DNA of 64,000 nucleotides from positions 2,565,001-2,629,000 of the forward strand of contig NZ_CP047656.1 in the NCBI RefSeq assembly GCF_009906955.1, written 5' to 3'. The notes beneath the pieces are model-generated. The model ran no database searches, had not been told where the DNA came from, and saw nothing but the letters and a program-made list of their open reading frames with translations. The stretch's first letter is position 1. Every line of letters begins with the position of its first letter. Origin of the DNA: Paraglaciecola mesophila (GTDB lineage: Bacteria > Pseudomonadota > Gammaproteobacteria > Enterobacterales > Alteromonadaceae). Shown piece by piece: positions 26,511 through 36,353 of the stretch. A program made the translations under genes and the position numbers.

Positions 26511-27341
26511 CTAATTAATCAAATACACATCAAAGCGATTTGCTTTGCCTTGCATTTCAATATGGGGCTTTTGCTGTGCTAAAAAAGGGGCTCCAGCGGG
26601 GCGCTTCACTACCACGCGCTTTTTAGCTAATGCGAGAGCCGGTGCAAGCAGCGCATCTGCGTCTTCATCAGGCCCGAGCAATTGTTGAAAGAGGCGCATT
26701 TCTTTTTTGACTGCCGCGCTCTTTTTACGATGAGGAAACATAGGGTCAAGGTACACCACATCAGGTACTACGTTTGTTGCAGTGGAGTTCCAATTCGCCA
26801 TCAATTCTACGGCGATACCGTGATGTAGGTGCATACGTTCAGGCAGCCAAGCGCTCAGTTCAGGGCTGTGCTGGGCACGTTCCAACCCATCGGCCAACAA
26901 CGCAGCCACCACAGGTGAGCGTTCAATCATATCAATATTGCAGCCTAAACTAGCCAATACGAAGGCATCGCGCCCCAAGCCAGCCGTGGCATCAAGCACG
27001 CGCCAATCGGTTTGCCCCTTTAGACCAACGGCTTTAGCCACGGCCTCTTTCTTACCGCCACCATGAAGGCGGCGAAACGTGAGGGCGTCAGAAGCAAAAT
27101 CAACGAATACCTCACCGACTTTGGGCTCATCAAGCTGCTTTAGTGCCAAGTGCGCTTCGCTTTGCATCAGCACTAAACCGTGAGTGGCGTTTTCGTCAAA
27201 GCCCAGTTGCCAGTGCATCGCATTGTTCTTCGCTATTTTAATTAAAGCTGGGCTTGCGTTATCAGGCACGGTGATCACGGGCGTGCTCTTTGTTCGCTCA
27301 GTTGTCAATTTATCAGGCATGACCATAATGCTCTTTGTCAC
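26511..27341 (-). CDS. rsmJ: 16S rRNA m2G1516 methyltransferase RsmJ
   Basis: 276 residues. Family blocks: GGGKKEAVAKAVG (about 97), the SAM-binding DATAGLGRDAFVLASLG (about 117), YLDPMFPHRKKSA (about 203) and RVVVKRPAGAPFL. RsmJ methylates G1516 in the decoding region of 16S rRNA. It overlaps the 3' end of recG by 29 bp if ATG 27341 is used; in-frame ATGs at 27326 and 27320 reduce the overlap. Confidence 0.93.
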   Translation of the reverse strand: MTKSIMVMPDKLTTERTKSTPVITVPDNASPALIKIAKNNAMHWQLGFDENATHGLVLMQSEAHLALKQLDEPKVGEVFVDFASDALTFRRLHGGGKKEAVAKAVGLKGQTDWRVLDATAGLGRDAFVLASLGCNIDMIERSPVVAALLADGLERAQHSPELSAWLPERMHLHHGIAVELMANWNSTATNVVPDVVYLDPMFPHRKKSAAVKKEMRLFQQLLGPDEDADALLAPALALAKKRVVVKRPAGAPFLAQQKPHIEMQGKANRFDVYLIN

Positions 27342-29436
27342 CCAACCAGCGGTTAATAATGGCTTGTGCGTTGGCCGGATGGTGCTCCCATAACTCTACT
27401 GACAAAGTTTGAACCTGCGGTATTAACGCTGCGTCACGCACTAAATCCGCAATTCGCAGGTCAGCCAAGCCCGTTTGCTTGGTGCCTAGCAACTCACCTG
27501 GGCCGCGTATTTCTAAGTCTTGTTGAGCGATATAAAAACCGTCGTGTGATTCACGTAAAACCGCTAGTCGCTTCGCGGCTACTTTTGTTAGCGGGCTTTG
27601 GTACATCAACACACAGTGACTCTCCACTGAGCCTCGCCCTACTCGCCCGCGCAGTTGATGTAATTGGGCCAACCCCAGACGTTCAGGGTTTTCTATGATC
27701 ATCAAACTCGCATTAGGCACATCAACACCCACTTCAATGACGGTGGTGGCAACAAGTAAATCCATTTCACCTGCTTTAAACTGCTCCATTAAGCGCTGTT
27801 TTTCATCGGCTTTTAGTCGCCCGTGTACCAGGCCTACTTTTAACTCAGGTAAGGCAGTCGCTAAGGCAATGGCGGTTTCTTCTGCCGCTTGAGACTGCAA
27901 CACTTCTGATTCTTCAATCAAGGTACAAACCCAATAGGTTTGCCTGCCGTGTTCAACCGTTGCTAAGCGAACACGCTCAACCACATCAATTCGCCGCGTT
28001 TCGGGCAACACAACTGTGGTGATAGGTGTACGTCCAGGGGGGAGCTCGTCAATCACTGACGTATCTAAATCCGCATAAGCAGTCATCGCCAACGTCCGCG
28101 GAATAGGTGTTGCGGTCATGATCAACTGATGAGGAAATGCGCCTTGCTGCAATCCCTTTTCTCGCAGGGCCAAGCGCTGATGCACGCCGAATCTATGTTG
28201 CTCATCCACAATCACCAATGCTAAAGACTGGTACTGCACCGTTTCTTGGAACACCGCATGAGTGCCTACCAACAATTGCAGCTTGCCACTGGCCAAGTTT
28301 TCAAGGGTTTCATTACGGGCTTTACCTTTTAACTTTCCGGCTAACCAACCGACTTCAATGCCCAATGGTGCAAACCAGCCTTGAAAGTTGTTCATATGCT
28401 GCTCTGCGAGCAGCTCGGTAGGTGCCATCATCACCACCTGATAGCCTGCACTAATCGCCGATAACGCTGCCATGGCTGCCACTAAGGTTTTACCTGAGCC
28501 TACGTCCCCTTGCACTAAGCGCATCATGGGTGTGGGCCGTTGCATATCTTGCTGAATATCTTTGATAACCTTTTGCTGCGCGCCAGTTAAATTAAAAGGC
28601 AAACTATCAAGTAGCTGTTTCAGCAGGGGTTCACTTGGCGTAATGGCAAAGCCTTTTTGTCGCTGACTTTGCTGACGTACTTTAAGCACGCTTAAATGGT
28701 GTGCCAGCAGCTCCTCTAACGCTAAACGTTGCTGAGCTGGATGCTTGCCTTCTTCTAACAAGGCGAGCGTAACGTCAGGGGGAGGTCGGTGAACCAAATG
28801 CAATGCGTCAACCAAGCCCACTTGCTGCTGATATATGTTATCTGGCAGTAATTCAGCTAAACCGCCTTTATCAAGCAAACTAAGCGCCTGTTCGGTCAAG
28901 TTACGCAAGGTAATTTGCTTAACCCCTTCGGTAGAGGGATAAACCGGCGTTAACGATTCAGCCAACTGCACGCTAGCATCTGGACTAATGATTTTATATT
29001 CGGGGTGCATGATTTCTAAACCATACTTACCCGCTCGCACCTCGCCGAAACAACGAATGCGTACCCCCGCCTCTAAGCTGTTTTTTTGCGCCGCCGAAAA
29101 ATGGAAAAAGCGCAAGGTGATAGTTCCTGAACCATCAGTTATGCGCACAATCAGCATACGCTTGCGACCAAATTGCACATCACAGGACATAACCTCGCCC
29201 TCAACACTGGTGTGTAAGTGCGGCATTAACTCAGCAATTGGATATATACGGGTGCGATCTTCATAACGATGAGGTAAGTGAAACAACAAGTCTTGCACAG
29301 AGTGTAACCCTAGCTTCTCGAGCTTTTCTGCGACTTTACTGCCCACACCTTTTAACTGGGTAACCGGCGTTTGAGCTAGTCCGCGCATCGCATGTCCGCG
29401 CATCGAGTGTCCGCGCTTTGCGCTCGTGCAGCCCAT
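27313..29436 (-). CDS. recG: ATP-dependent DNA helicase RecG
   Basis: Up to 707 residues. The N-terminal wedge domain holds GVGSKVAEKLEKLGLHSVQD (about 31). Motor motifs: GDVGSGKT (Walker A), DEQHRFG (DEQH box), MTATPIPRT, and the C-terminal QLRGRVGRG block. It reverses stalled forks and remodels Holliday junctions. The first residues contain a 15-bp tandem repeat with three in-frame ATGs (29436, 29403, 29388); start at 29388 gives 691 residues, close to E. coli RecG (693), and may be the true one. It belongs to the gmk-rpoZ-spoT-trmH-recG cluster. Confidence 0.95.
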   Translation of the reverse strand: MGCTSAKRGHSMRGHAMRGLAQTPVTQLKGVGSKVAEKLEKLGLHSVQDLLFHLPHRYEDRTRIYPIAELMPHLHTSVEGEVMSCDVQFGRKRMLIVRITDGSGTITLRFFHFSAAQKNSLEAGVRIRCFGEVRAGKYGLEIMHPEYKIISPDASVQLAESLTPVYPSTEGVKQITLRNLTEQALSLLDKGGLAELLPDNIYQQQVGLVDALHLVHRPPPDVTLALLEEGKHPAQQRLALEELLAHHLSVLKVRQQSQRQKGFAITPSEPLLKQLLDSLPFNLTGAQQKVIKDIQQDMQRPTPMMRLVQGDVGSGKTLVAAMAALSAISAGYQVVMMAPTELLAEQHMNNFQGWFAPLGIEVGWLAGKLKGKARNETLENLASGKLQLLVGTHAVFQETVQYQSLALVIVDEQHRFGVHQRLALREKGLQQGAFPHQLIMTATPIPRTLAMTAYADLDTSVIDELPPGRTPITTVVLPETRRIDVVERVRLATVEHGRQTYWVCTLIEESEVLQSQAAEETAIALATALPELKVGLVHGRLKADEKQRLMEQFKAGEMDLLVATTVIEVGVDVPNASLMIIENPERLGLAQLHQLRGRVGRGSVESHCVLMYQSPLTKVAAKRLAVLRESHDGFYIAQQDLEIRGPGELLGTKQTGLADLRIADLVRDAALIPQVQTLSVELWEHHPANAQAIINRWLGDKEHYGHA

Positions 29437-29631
29437 TCAAAAGAGCGAACGAAAGAGGGTGAATTAAGAAAAGAAATAGCAGCCTGCCCGTTAAGTCATA
29501 CTAAACATGTCAATGTGTAAACTATTATACTTCACGATTTAGCCATTCGTGGCAATAACTTAACAGCATTTGCAGCGTTATTTGCCACGATTTTACCATT
29601 CAGAACGTTAGATATAACTTACTACGCATGC

Positions 29632-30276
29632 TTATAGCGAATACTTCGCCGCTTGGTAGAGCAACTCTGGAGACAAACGCTGTTTATAATCTGGATTCAC
29701 ATAGCTAAATTTAATTACACCTTGCTCATCAAGAATAAACACGGCTGGTGCGGGCAATACGCCGCGCTCATCATGGGTTGACGTATTTAACACAATACCT
29801 TTTTTCTCTTTGTATTTGGCGGTTGTCTCTTTTGCCACATAAAAACCAATACCAAAGCCACGTATGGTATCCAGTGTGCTATCTGAAAGTAATTGCACCG
29901 TGAACTTACTTTGTAGTTTTTGTGCTTGCAATTGAGCGGGTGTCTCAGGAGAAATAGCCAGAATTTGATAACCTAAATCATCGAGCGACTTCTCAATGTC
30001 TTTAAGCCCGGCAAGTTGCCGATTGCAGTATGGACACCAGCCGCCTCGATAGAAAATAAGCACGGTCGGTTTTTGCATGAGCATGGCTTTTAAACTGACT
30101 GGCGCGCCTTCGGCGGTTTTCAACTTAGTATTTGGAGCCCCGTGGCCAACTAACAAAGGACTCACATCTTGAGCACTCTGAGCAATATCAGTGCGCTCTA
30201 ACGCGCTACTGGTCACAGAAAAGGCCATCAGCAAAATAGCTAAACTGCCTATGGCAGCTTTCATAAAATGAAACAT
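29632..30276 (-). CDS. periplasmic peroxiredoxin-like protein (AhpC/TSA fold)
   Basis: 214 residues. GAGGAGG lies 5 bp before the ATG at 30276. The signal peptide (about 5-26) sends it to the periplasm. The thioredoxin-like domain has GGWCPYCNRQ (about 79), a CxxC active site as in PRX-like2 proteins. It probably reduces peroxides or thiols outside the cytoplasm. It is inserted between trmH and recG, an interruption of the ancestral gene order. Confidence 0.85.
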   Translation of the reverse strand: MFHFMKAAIGSLAILLMAFSVTSSALERTDIAQSAQDVSPLLVGHGAPNTKLKTAEGAPVSLKAMLMQKPTVLIFYRGGWCPYCNRQLAGLKDIEKSLDDLGYQILAISPETPAQLQAQKLQSKFTVQLLSDSTLDTIRGFGIGFYVAKETTAKYKEKKGIVLNTSTHDERGVLPAPAVFILDEQGVIKFSYVNPDYKQRLSPELLYQAAKYSL

Positions 30277-30361
30277 CTTTACCTCCTCAGTGGGTTACTC
30301 ATAATCCAGTTATATTTACAGGGTTTAACCGCCCGTCACCAATTGACGCTTATCGCTTGGC

Positions 30362-31132
30362 TTAGCGATTACCTCTGTGACGTTTTTCATACTCAATCTC
30401 GCTGTTGCCCTCGAGCTCAAGCTTATGCATCGCTTTGGCCGTAGTTTGCATTCTTTGCCACCAGCTTGCATCAGCCACTATGTTGCCACCTTCATCGATG
30501 TGAGGGTACTCAAGGCCTTTATTTTTGCATACATTGGCTAAAACAGGGAACCCACCTTCAAATAGCACCCGTTGGCATTCTTCTTCATTTAGTTGCAGGG
30601 CGTCGTACATACCGGCTACGTCTCGCTGACGCTGGGCTTCGTACAAAACGAGCGCAGCTGCCACAGACACATTCAAAGATTGCACCATGCCCACCATGGG
30701 TATCACGATGTTTTTATCGGCTAAGGCAATGGCTTCTTCTGTTGCACCGTGCCTTTCTTGACCAAGGACAATCGCTGTCGGCTGAGTGTAATCAATTTCT
30801 CTGAAGTCCACAGAATCATCTGATAGATGGGTAACCAGCACTTGCATATTCTGTTGCTTTAAAACGCCTACGGCATCGCTGATGCTGCTGTGCATCTCGG
30901 TCTTAACCCAATGTTCAGAGCCCATCGCCGTGCCTTTACGCAGCTTGGTTTTATGATCCCACACACCATGAATCCGATTGATGCCTACCGCATCACAGCT
31001 GCGCAATATCGCCGATACATTGTGAGGCTTATGAACTTGTTCTAAACAGACCGTTAACGAAGGTTGGCGGGTACTCAATAACTTACGAATGCGCTGATAA
31101 CGCTCTACTGACATGGGGGCTATAGCAGTCAT
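30362..31132 (-). CDS. trmH: tRNA (guanosine-18-2'-O)-methyltransferase TrmH
   Basis: 256 residues, SPOUT fold. The blocks VCLEQVHKPHNVSAILRS (about 29), THLSDDSVDFREIDYTQPT, and the SAM-knot sequence MVGMVQSLNVSVAAALVLYEAQRQR are almost those of E. coli TrmH. It methylates the ribose of G18 in the tRNA D-loop. A second start at 31114 would drop six residues. Part of the spoT-trmH-recG cluster. Confidence 0.95.
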   Translation of the reverse strand: MTAIAPMSVERYQRIRKLLSTRQPSLTVCLEQVHKPHNVSAILRSCDAVGINRIHGVWDHKTKLRKGTAMGSEHWVKTEMHSSISDAVGVLKQQNMQVLVTHLSDDSVDFREIDYTQPTAIVLGQERHGATEEAIALADKNIVIPMVGMVQSLNVSVAAALVLYEAQRQRDVAGMYDALQLNEEECQRVLFEGGFPVLANVCKNKGLEYPHIDEGGNIVADASWWQRMQTTAKAMHKLELEGNSEIEYEKRHRGNR

Positions 31133-31308
31133 AGTTTTATGTTCTTTTTCTTATTGATGCCATTGTGCCCCGATGCTCGCTAGTAAGCGCGCTTAACAGG
31201 CTGGCATCTTTCAATCAGCGCACGGCAATGAAGACATTCCGTGCGCAGTGCAACGCCTAAGCGCCGTCAGTGTTATACCATTACTTTTAGCTAAAAGACG
31301 ACCTGAGG

Positions 31309-31695
31309 TTATTCAGGCAATTCCATCACACCGTCAATCTCAATTTGCGCACCTTTTGGCAACTCTTTAACACCAATAGCTGCACGCGCTGGGTATGGTT
31401 GTTTGAAATGCTTACTCATGATTTCGTTAACGGTGGCAAAGTTAGACAAATCCGTTAAGAAAATATTTACTTTCGCCAAATCATTGGTGCTGCCACCCGC
31501 GGCTTGGCAAACAGCTTGTACGTTTTTGAAAACTTGCTCAGCTTGCTCTGCGAAATCATCAGACACCATTTCCATGGTTTCAGCGACCAAAGGGATCTGC
31601 CCTGATAAGTACACAGTAGTGCCAGATTTAATCGCTTGGCTGTAAGTTCCAATAGCTTGTGGAGCCTTGTCAGTGTGAATAACAGACTTAGACAT
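31309..31695 (-). CDS. ridA: RidA family reactive imine/enamine deaminase
   Basis: 128 residues. The family segments [13 protein letters not shown], the catalytic Arg in [21 protein letters not shown] (about 102) and the C-terminal Glu are present. RidA hydrolyses 2-aminoacrylate and similar reactive enamines. It starts 21 bp after the spoT stop, on the same strand, so it is probably co-transcribed; a ridA next to spoT is common in gammaproteobacteria. Confidence 0.93.
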   Translation of the reverse strand: MSKSVIHTDKAPQAIGTYSQAIKSGTTVYLSGQIPLVAETMEMVSDDFAEQAEQVFKNVQAVCQAAGGSTNDLAKVNIFLTDLSNFATVNEIMSKHFKQPYPARAAIGVKELPKGAQIEIDGVMELPE

Positions 31696-31716
31696 AATAT
31701 GATTACCTTTTAAAGT

Positions 31717-33846
31717 TTATACGTTTTGAGATTTATTCTGCTTGGATTGGCTGTGCCTTGAAACCCGCTGTACTTCGGGCATTATGCGAATTTTGCGCAT
31801 GACATCAGCAAGCTGAATACGATCCGTGATGGTCAGTTCGATATCGATATAATAGATACCGCTTTCTTTTTCTTCGGTTTGCAAACCGACAATATTAGAG
31901 CCGCAAGACGCCACATTATTGGTTAAGTTGGCGAGCGTCCCTTGATGATTAATTAACTCGATCCGCAGGGCTGCTTTAAATTCACCTTGAGGCTTGTCAT
32001 CCCATTTCATAACAAGAATACGCTGGGGTTCTTCTTTACTGAGTTTGCGAATATTGCTACAGCCAGCTTGGTGGATCATCATGCCTCGACCAGGGCTTAG
32101 CACAGCGACAATTTCATCCCCGGGAATAGGGTGACAACAGCGTGAGTAAGACACGAGTAGCCCTTCTGTACCACGAATGGCCACTCTACGCCCGCTATCA
32201 GGGATTTCAGCGGCTTCGCCGAGTAAGCGCCGCGCCACAATGGCACTAAGCTCATTGCCCAACCCGATATCGGCAACTAAGGATTCAAAATCCTCATGCT
32301 TAGTTTCTTGTACGACCCGCTCGATGTCCTGCTGAGAAATTTCATCGAGTTTGGTTTTGCCTAAAGCATGACGCAGCAATCGATTACCCATGATAAAGGC
32401 TTCTTCTGAACGCTGATGCTTTAAATAATGACGAATATGCGAGCGAGCTCTGGCACTGACCACAAAGTTCAGCCAACTGGCATTAGGCTTGGCTCGTGGA
32501 GAGGTAATAATTTCAACGGTTTGACCGTTTTCCAGCGGTTTACTCAATGAATAAGTGCGTCTTTCAACTTTCACCCCAACGCAGGTGTTACCCACACCTG
32601 TGTGCACCGCGTACGCAAAATCGACGGCTGTAGCCCCAAGGGGTAATTCGATAATACGCCCGTCAGGAGTAAACACATAGATTTCATCGGGGAACAGATC
32701 GGTTTTTACGTTTTCAATAAATTCAAACGACGAGCTGGCGCTTTGCTGCAATTCAATTAACGATTGCATCCATTTTCGGGCGCGTACCTGCGCTGTGGTA
32801 TCACTCGATTCAGAGTCATCTTTGTACATCCAATGGGCAGCTACGCCAATGTCAGCCATTTTGTCCATTTCAGCAGTACGTATTTGAATTTCAACCGGAA
32901 TACCGTGCGGGCCAATCAAAGACGTATGCAATGACTGGTAGCCATTAGTACGCGGAATAGCGACGTAGTCTTTGAAACGACCTTCGATCGGCTTATACAA
33001 ACCATGCATCGCGCCTAACGCCCGATAACAATTGTCTGCGCTGTCAACCACGACACGAAATGCGTAGATATCCATCACTTCATTGAACATCAACTCTTTG
33101 TTCTTCATCTTGCGATAAATAGAGTAAAGATGCTTTTCGCGGCCAATGGTTTGGGCGTTGATACCAAACGCAGCTAAGCGGGTTTCTACTTCTTTGCGAG
33201 TATTTTCAATGACTTCTTTACGGTTGCCACGCGCCTGTTTAACTGCGGCTTTTAGTGCCCGGTGACGCATAGGATACATAGCTTGAAAACCTAAATCTTC
33301 TAGCTCATTTTTAATATCATGTATCCCTAGGCGATGCGCAATAGGTGAATAAATTTCAAGCGTTTCTCTGGCGATACGGCGGCGTTTATCCGGTCGTAAT
33401 GAACCAAGGGTCCGCATGTTGTGGGTGCGATCAGCCAATTTGATCAAAATAACGCGAATATCTTGCACCATAGCCATCAGCATTTTACGAAAGTTTTCGA
33501 CCTGCGCTTCTTGCTTGCTGCTGAAATGAATTTTGTCGAGCTTACTGACCCCTTCCACCAGCTCGCCAACCGTTTCGCCGAATTCAACGCTAAGGGTCTC
33601 TTTGCTGTGGTGGGTATCTTCAATCACGTCATGCAGTAAGGCTGCCATCAGGGTTTCATGATCGAGTCGCATGTCCGCTAAAATACCGGCCACGGCGACA
33701 GGGTGTGTAATGTATGGGTCACCACTGGAACGCATCTGCCCATCATGGGCATCTCGGGCTACCACAAACGCACGCTGAGTCTCTGCTACCTTGTCCGCTG
33801 GCAGGTAGGCCTCAAGCTTTTGTTTTAAACCCTCAAAAAGATACAA
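31717..33846 (-). CDS. spoT: bifunctional (p)ppGpp synthase/hydrolase SpoT
   Basis: 709 residues. The HD hydrolase domain (about 20-200) has HDVIEDTH intact. The synthetase domain (about 230-345) carries GRFKDYVAIPRTNGYQSLHT: the RxKD version typical of bifunctional SpoT enzymes rather than the ExDD of RelA. A TGS domain (about 390-450, DEIYVFTPDG) and a C-terminal ACT domain (about 630-700) follow. It sets ppGpp levels in starvation. It lies downstream of rpoZ with a structured 146-bp spacer. Confidence 0.96.
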   Translation of the reverse strand: MYLFEGLKQKLEAYLPADKVAETQRAFVVARDAHDGQMRSSGDPYITHPVAVAGILADMRLDHETLMAALLHDVIEDTHHSKETLSVEFGETVGELVEGVSKLDKIHFSSKQEAQVENFRKMLMAMVQDIRVILIKLADRTHNMRTLGSLRPDKRRRIARETLEIYSPIAHRLGIHDIKNELEDLGFQAMYPMRHRALKAAVKQARGNRKEVIENTRKEVETRLAAFGINAQTIGREKHLYSIYRKMKNKELMFNEVMDIYAFRVVVDSADNCYRALGAMHGLYKPIEGRFKDYVAIPRTNGYQSLHTSLIGPHGIPVEIQIRTAEMDKMADIGVAAHWMYKDDSESSDTTAQVRARKWMQSLIELQQSASSSFEFIENVKTDLFPDEIYVFTPDGRIIELPLGATAVDFAYAVHTGVGNTCVGVKVERRTYSLSKPLENGQTVEIITSPRAKPNASWLNFVVSARARSHIRHYLKHQRSEEAFIMGNRLLRHALGKTKLDEISQQDIERVVQETKHEDFESLVADIGLGNELSAIVARRLLGEAAEIPDSGRRVAIRGTEGLLVSYSRCCHPIPGDEIVAVLSPGRGMMIHQAGCSNIRKLSKEEPQRILVMKWDDKPQGEFKAALRIELINHQGTLANLTNNVASCGSNIVGLQTEEKESGIYYIDIELTITDRIQLADVMRKIRIMPEVQRVSRHSQSKQNKSQNV

Positions 33847-33902
33847 GTGTTGTTAGTCTCAAACAGTGGAAAGTTTAAGGATACGGTGAATTGAGCACTA
33901 AG

Positions 33903-33940
33903 CCAACGGCTAAAACATCAGTTTGATGTGATGCCGTTGG
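33903..33940. other. hairpin in the rpoZ-spoT spacer
   Basis: CCAACGGC/GCCGTTGG (33903-33910, 33933-33940) enclose a second stem ACATCA/TGATGT. It lies between rpoZ and spoT on their transcript and might affect read-through or mRNA stability. On the plus strand a T-run follows. Confidence 0.45.
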
Positions 33941-33992
33941 GTTCAGGCTTTTTTCGCGAACTCAAATTCTCGAGCGAACGCTTGTTCTCGAA

Positions 33993-34265
33993 CTACTGGT
34001 CTTGCAGAATATTTGCTACAGACTCAAACTGAGCTTGGTCTTGAGCATGTTGGTCACGCAAGTTTTCAGCATCAAGTGTAGAAGCAGTTACGTGTCCTTC
34101 CTCGATTTCACGTAGCGCTACAACTGTAGGCTTATCAGTACCTACCGATACATGGGCAACTTTACCTTCTATCGCAAGTTGTCTTGCGCGGCGTGCTGCG
34201 ACTAAAACCAAATCAAACCGATTGCCAATTTTATCTACGGCATCTTCAACTGTTACGCGAGCCAT
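33993..34265 (-). CDS. rpoZ: RNA polymerase omega subunit
   Basis: 90 residues beginning [20 protein letters not shown], with [10 protein letters not shown] and the [13 protein letters not shown] block: the standard omega sequence. It chaperones beta' into RNA polymerase and forms one ppGpp-binding site, which fits its place beside spoT. GGAGATC is upstream of the ATG. Confidence 0.97.
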   Translation of the reverse strand: MARVTVEDAVDKIGNRFDLVLVAARRARQLAIEGKVAHVSVGTDKPTVVALREIEEGHVTASTLDAENLRDQHAQDQAQFESVANILQDQ

Positions 34266-34370
34266 TTTGATCTCCGTCGGGTAGCTATGTTTTAAAAAAA
34301 GGTCGCATAGTGTACTTGCAAACCTTAAATTAGAAAAGATCTTTCACGATCTTAGTGACTAATAATTATG

Positions 34371-35018
34371 CTAATCATTGGCCAGTAAGTTTTCAAACAG
34401 GCTTTGATGACGCATTACCTGCTTTTCTTTGCGCAAACGACGACTTGACACAATCGCATCTAGCTCAGCTAGCGCCGCGTCAAAATCATCATTCACCACG
34501 ATATAATCAAATTCATGATAGTGAGATATCTCAGATACCGCTTTGTTCATTCGCTCTTGGATCACTTCTGGGGTGTCTTGTCCGCGCTCTGTTAAGCGAC
34601 GCAGAAGCTCGTCACGTGAGGGTGGTGCAACAAAAATCGTTGCGGTATCCGGTATTTGCGCTTTTACCTGACGAGCCCCCTGCCAATCGATGTCTAAGAA
34701 AACATCAATACCTTTGCGCAAAGTTTGTTCAATGACGACCTTCGAGGTGCCGTAATAATTTCCGAAGACTTCAGCCCATTCAAAAAATTCATCCTGAGAA
34801 ATGAGCTCTTGAAATACCTCTCGGCTAACAAAATGATAATGTACACCGTCTATTTCACCTGGGCGCGGTGCTCTAGTGGTATGAGAAACAGAGACCTGCA
34901 TTTCATTGTTGTGTATTTCTGTTGCGTCATGGTTTTGCAGTAACGCTTTGATTAAGCTAGATTTACCTGCCCCAGAAGGCGCGGCAAGTATAAATAAATT
35001 TCCGAGTGATTGTGGCAT
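34371..35018 (-). CDS. gmk: guanylate kinase
   Basis: 215 residues. The P-loop [10 protein letters not shown] (about 13), the GMP-binding [19 protein letters not shown] (about 45) and the lid region are intact. It phosphorylates GMP to GDP. It is first in the gmk-rpoZ-spoT-trmH-recG cluster and is divergent from cyaY. Confidence 0.97.
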   Translation of the reverse strand: MPQSLGNLFILAAPSGAGKSSLIKALLQNHDATEIHNNEMQVSVSHTTRAPRPGEIDGVHYHFVSREVFQELISQDEFFEWAEVFGNYYGTSKVVIEQTLRKGIDVFLDIDWQGARQVKAQIPDTATIFVAPPSRDELLRRLTERGQDTPEVIQERMNKAVSEISHYHEFDYIVVNDDFDAALAELDAIVSSRRLRKEKQVMRHQSLFENLLAND

Positions 35019-35137
35019 AGAAGATTTTCAGTCAAGTAAGTGGATAAAGTGAGTGTTGAGATTTCTATGCAATGTTAGCATATTCCCTTTACAAAGGTGC
35101 GAATGCATCAAAACTGTTCACAAAAGGTGACGCAACC

Positions 35138-35464
35138 ATGAACGACAGCCAATATCATCAACTCGTCGACGACCTACTGATTAACTTAGAAGAAATGCTC
35201 GACGACGTAGAAGCCGATATCGATTATGAATCAGCCAGCAGCATACTTACGCTAATTTTTGTTAATGGCAGCAAAATAATCATCAATAAACAACCGCCAT
35301 TGCATCAACTTTGGGTGGCAACCAAGTTTAACGGTCATCATTTTAATTACCAAGAAGGCCTATGGATTGACGAACGCACAGGCGCTGAATTTTGGCAATT
35401 TATGAATGAAGCGGCAAGCAAGCAGGCTGAAGTCCCCGTGTCTTTCCCGCGACCGGCCGAATAG
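35138..35464 (+). CDS. cyaY: CyaY, bacterial frataxin
   Basis: 108 residues from ATG 35138 (AGGTGA upstream); an extension to 35072 is rejected by comparison with the family start MNDSQYHQL. Acidic first helix ([14 protein letters not shown]) for iron binding, then [19 protein letters not shown] and FWQFMNEAA. It binds iron and modulates Fe-S cluster assembly on IscS. In many relatives it lies beside hemC and cyaA; here hemC is 1.8 kb away and cyaA is absent from the window. Confidence 0.95.
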   Translation: MNDSQYHQLVDDLLINLEEMLDDVEADIDYESASSILTLIFVNGSKIIINKQPPLHQLWVATKFNGHHFNYQEGLWIDERTGAEFWQFMNEAASKQAEVPVSFPRPAE

Positions 35465-35550
35465 GCATTAGGCAAAACAGATAGAAGCACTGAGTTCTGC
35501 ATGATAATGCGTGAAATAAAATAGAAATTTGGACAACAGAGTGGTACCCA

Positions 35551-36222
35551 ATGAGTAATAGCAAGTTAGAAAGCGTAGAAGTAAACCCTAATCAGCCCCA
35601 CACCGCCGTCGTTATCTGGCTGCATGGCTTAGGAGATTCAGGCAATGGGTTTGCGCCAATTGTGCCTGAGCTGAAAATTCCTGACTCACTACCTATTCGT
35701 TTTGTGTTTCCCCATGCCCCTGTTCGCCCCATTACCGTAAACAACAATATGGAAATGCGTGCATGGTACGACATTGCCAGCCTTGATTTTAACCACAGAG
35801 CGGATCGTACAGGAGTTGAAACCTCTGCCAAGCAAGTCGAAGCGTTAATTGATGCGGAAATTGCAAACGGCACACCTGCTGAGTGCATTGTATTGGCTGG
35901 TTTTTCTCAAGGAGGCGTGATTGCGTTGCATTTAGGGACGCGCATCAACAAGAAGCTCGCCGGTATCATGGCGCTATCAACCTATATGTGTGAACCAGAA
36001 ACGCTCGCCAATGAAGCATGCGATGCCAATAAGAACACGCCCATTTTGATGGCTCATGGTCAGCAAGATAACGTTGTACCCGTATTTATGGGCAATGCCG
36101 CGTTCAAAGTATTAGAAGAAAATGGTTATCCTGTTACTTGGCAAGATTACCCAATGCAGCACAGTGTATGTTTAGAAGAAATTAATCATATCTCACAGTG
36201 GTTACAAGCGCGCTTAGGTTAA
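35551..36222 (+). CDS. alpha/beta hydrolase, carboxylesterase/phospholipase family
   Basis: 223 residues. The oxyanion segment IWLHGLGDSGNGF (about 23), nucleophile Ser in GFSQGG (about 118), Asp in HGQQDNVVP (about 172) and His in QHSV (about 204) make a complete triad. It resembles small carboxylesterases of the EstB / acyl-protein-thioesterase group. Cytosolic. It ends at a strong 15-bp hairpin. Confidence 0.9.
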   Translation: MSNSKLESVEVNPNQPHTAVVIWLHGLGDSGNGFAPIVPELKIPDSLPIRFVFPHAPVRPITVNNNMEMRAWYDIASLDFNHRADRTGVETSAKQVEALIDAEIANGTPAECIVLAGFSQGGVIALHLGTRINKKLAGIMALSTYMCEPETLANEACDANKNTPILMAHGQQDNVVPVFMGNAAFKVLEENGYPVTWQDYPMQHSVCLEEINHISQWLQARLG

Positions 36223-36229
36223 GCCTCTG

Positions 36230-36268
36230 CATTTTTATCCCAAGACGTGAGCGCTTGGGATAAAAATG
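36230..36268. terminator. bidirectional terminator-like hairpin
   Basis: Perfect 15-bp arms (CATTTTTATCCCAAG and its complement, 36230-36244 and 36254-36268) with a 9-nt loop, eight bases after the esterase stop. The A/T-rich base of the stem supplies U-runs in both directions. Confidence 0.75.
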
Positions 36269-36353
36269 TGATGAAATTTATTCTCTGCCATCACGGTTTT
36301 ATTAAATAACATCCTTTATTTAATGACGAACATAGGCCATCACGGGAATAATT

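Noticed and set aside
28137..28421. 94-codon plus-strand frame inside recG
   Set aside because: Antisense to conserved helicase motifs; composition follows the recG codons.
29357..29410. Tandem repeats resembling a CRISPR
   Set aside because: Only three 15-bp units, no spacers, and they are in frame with recG.
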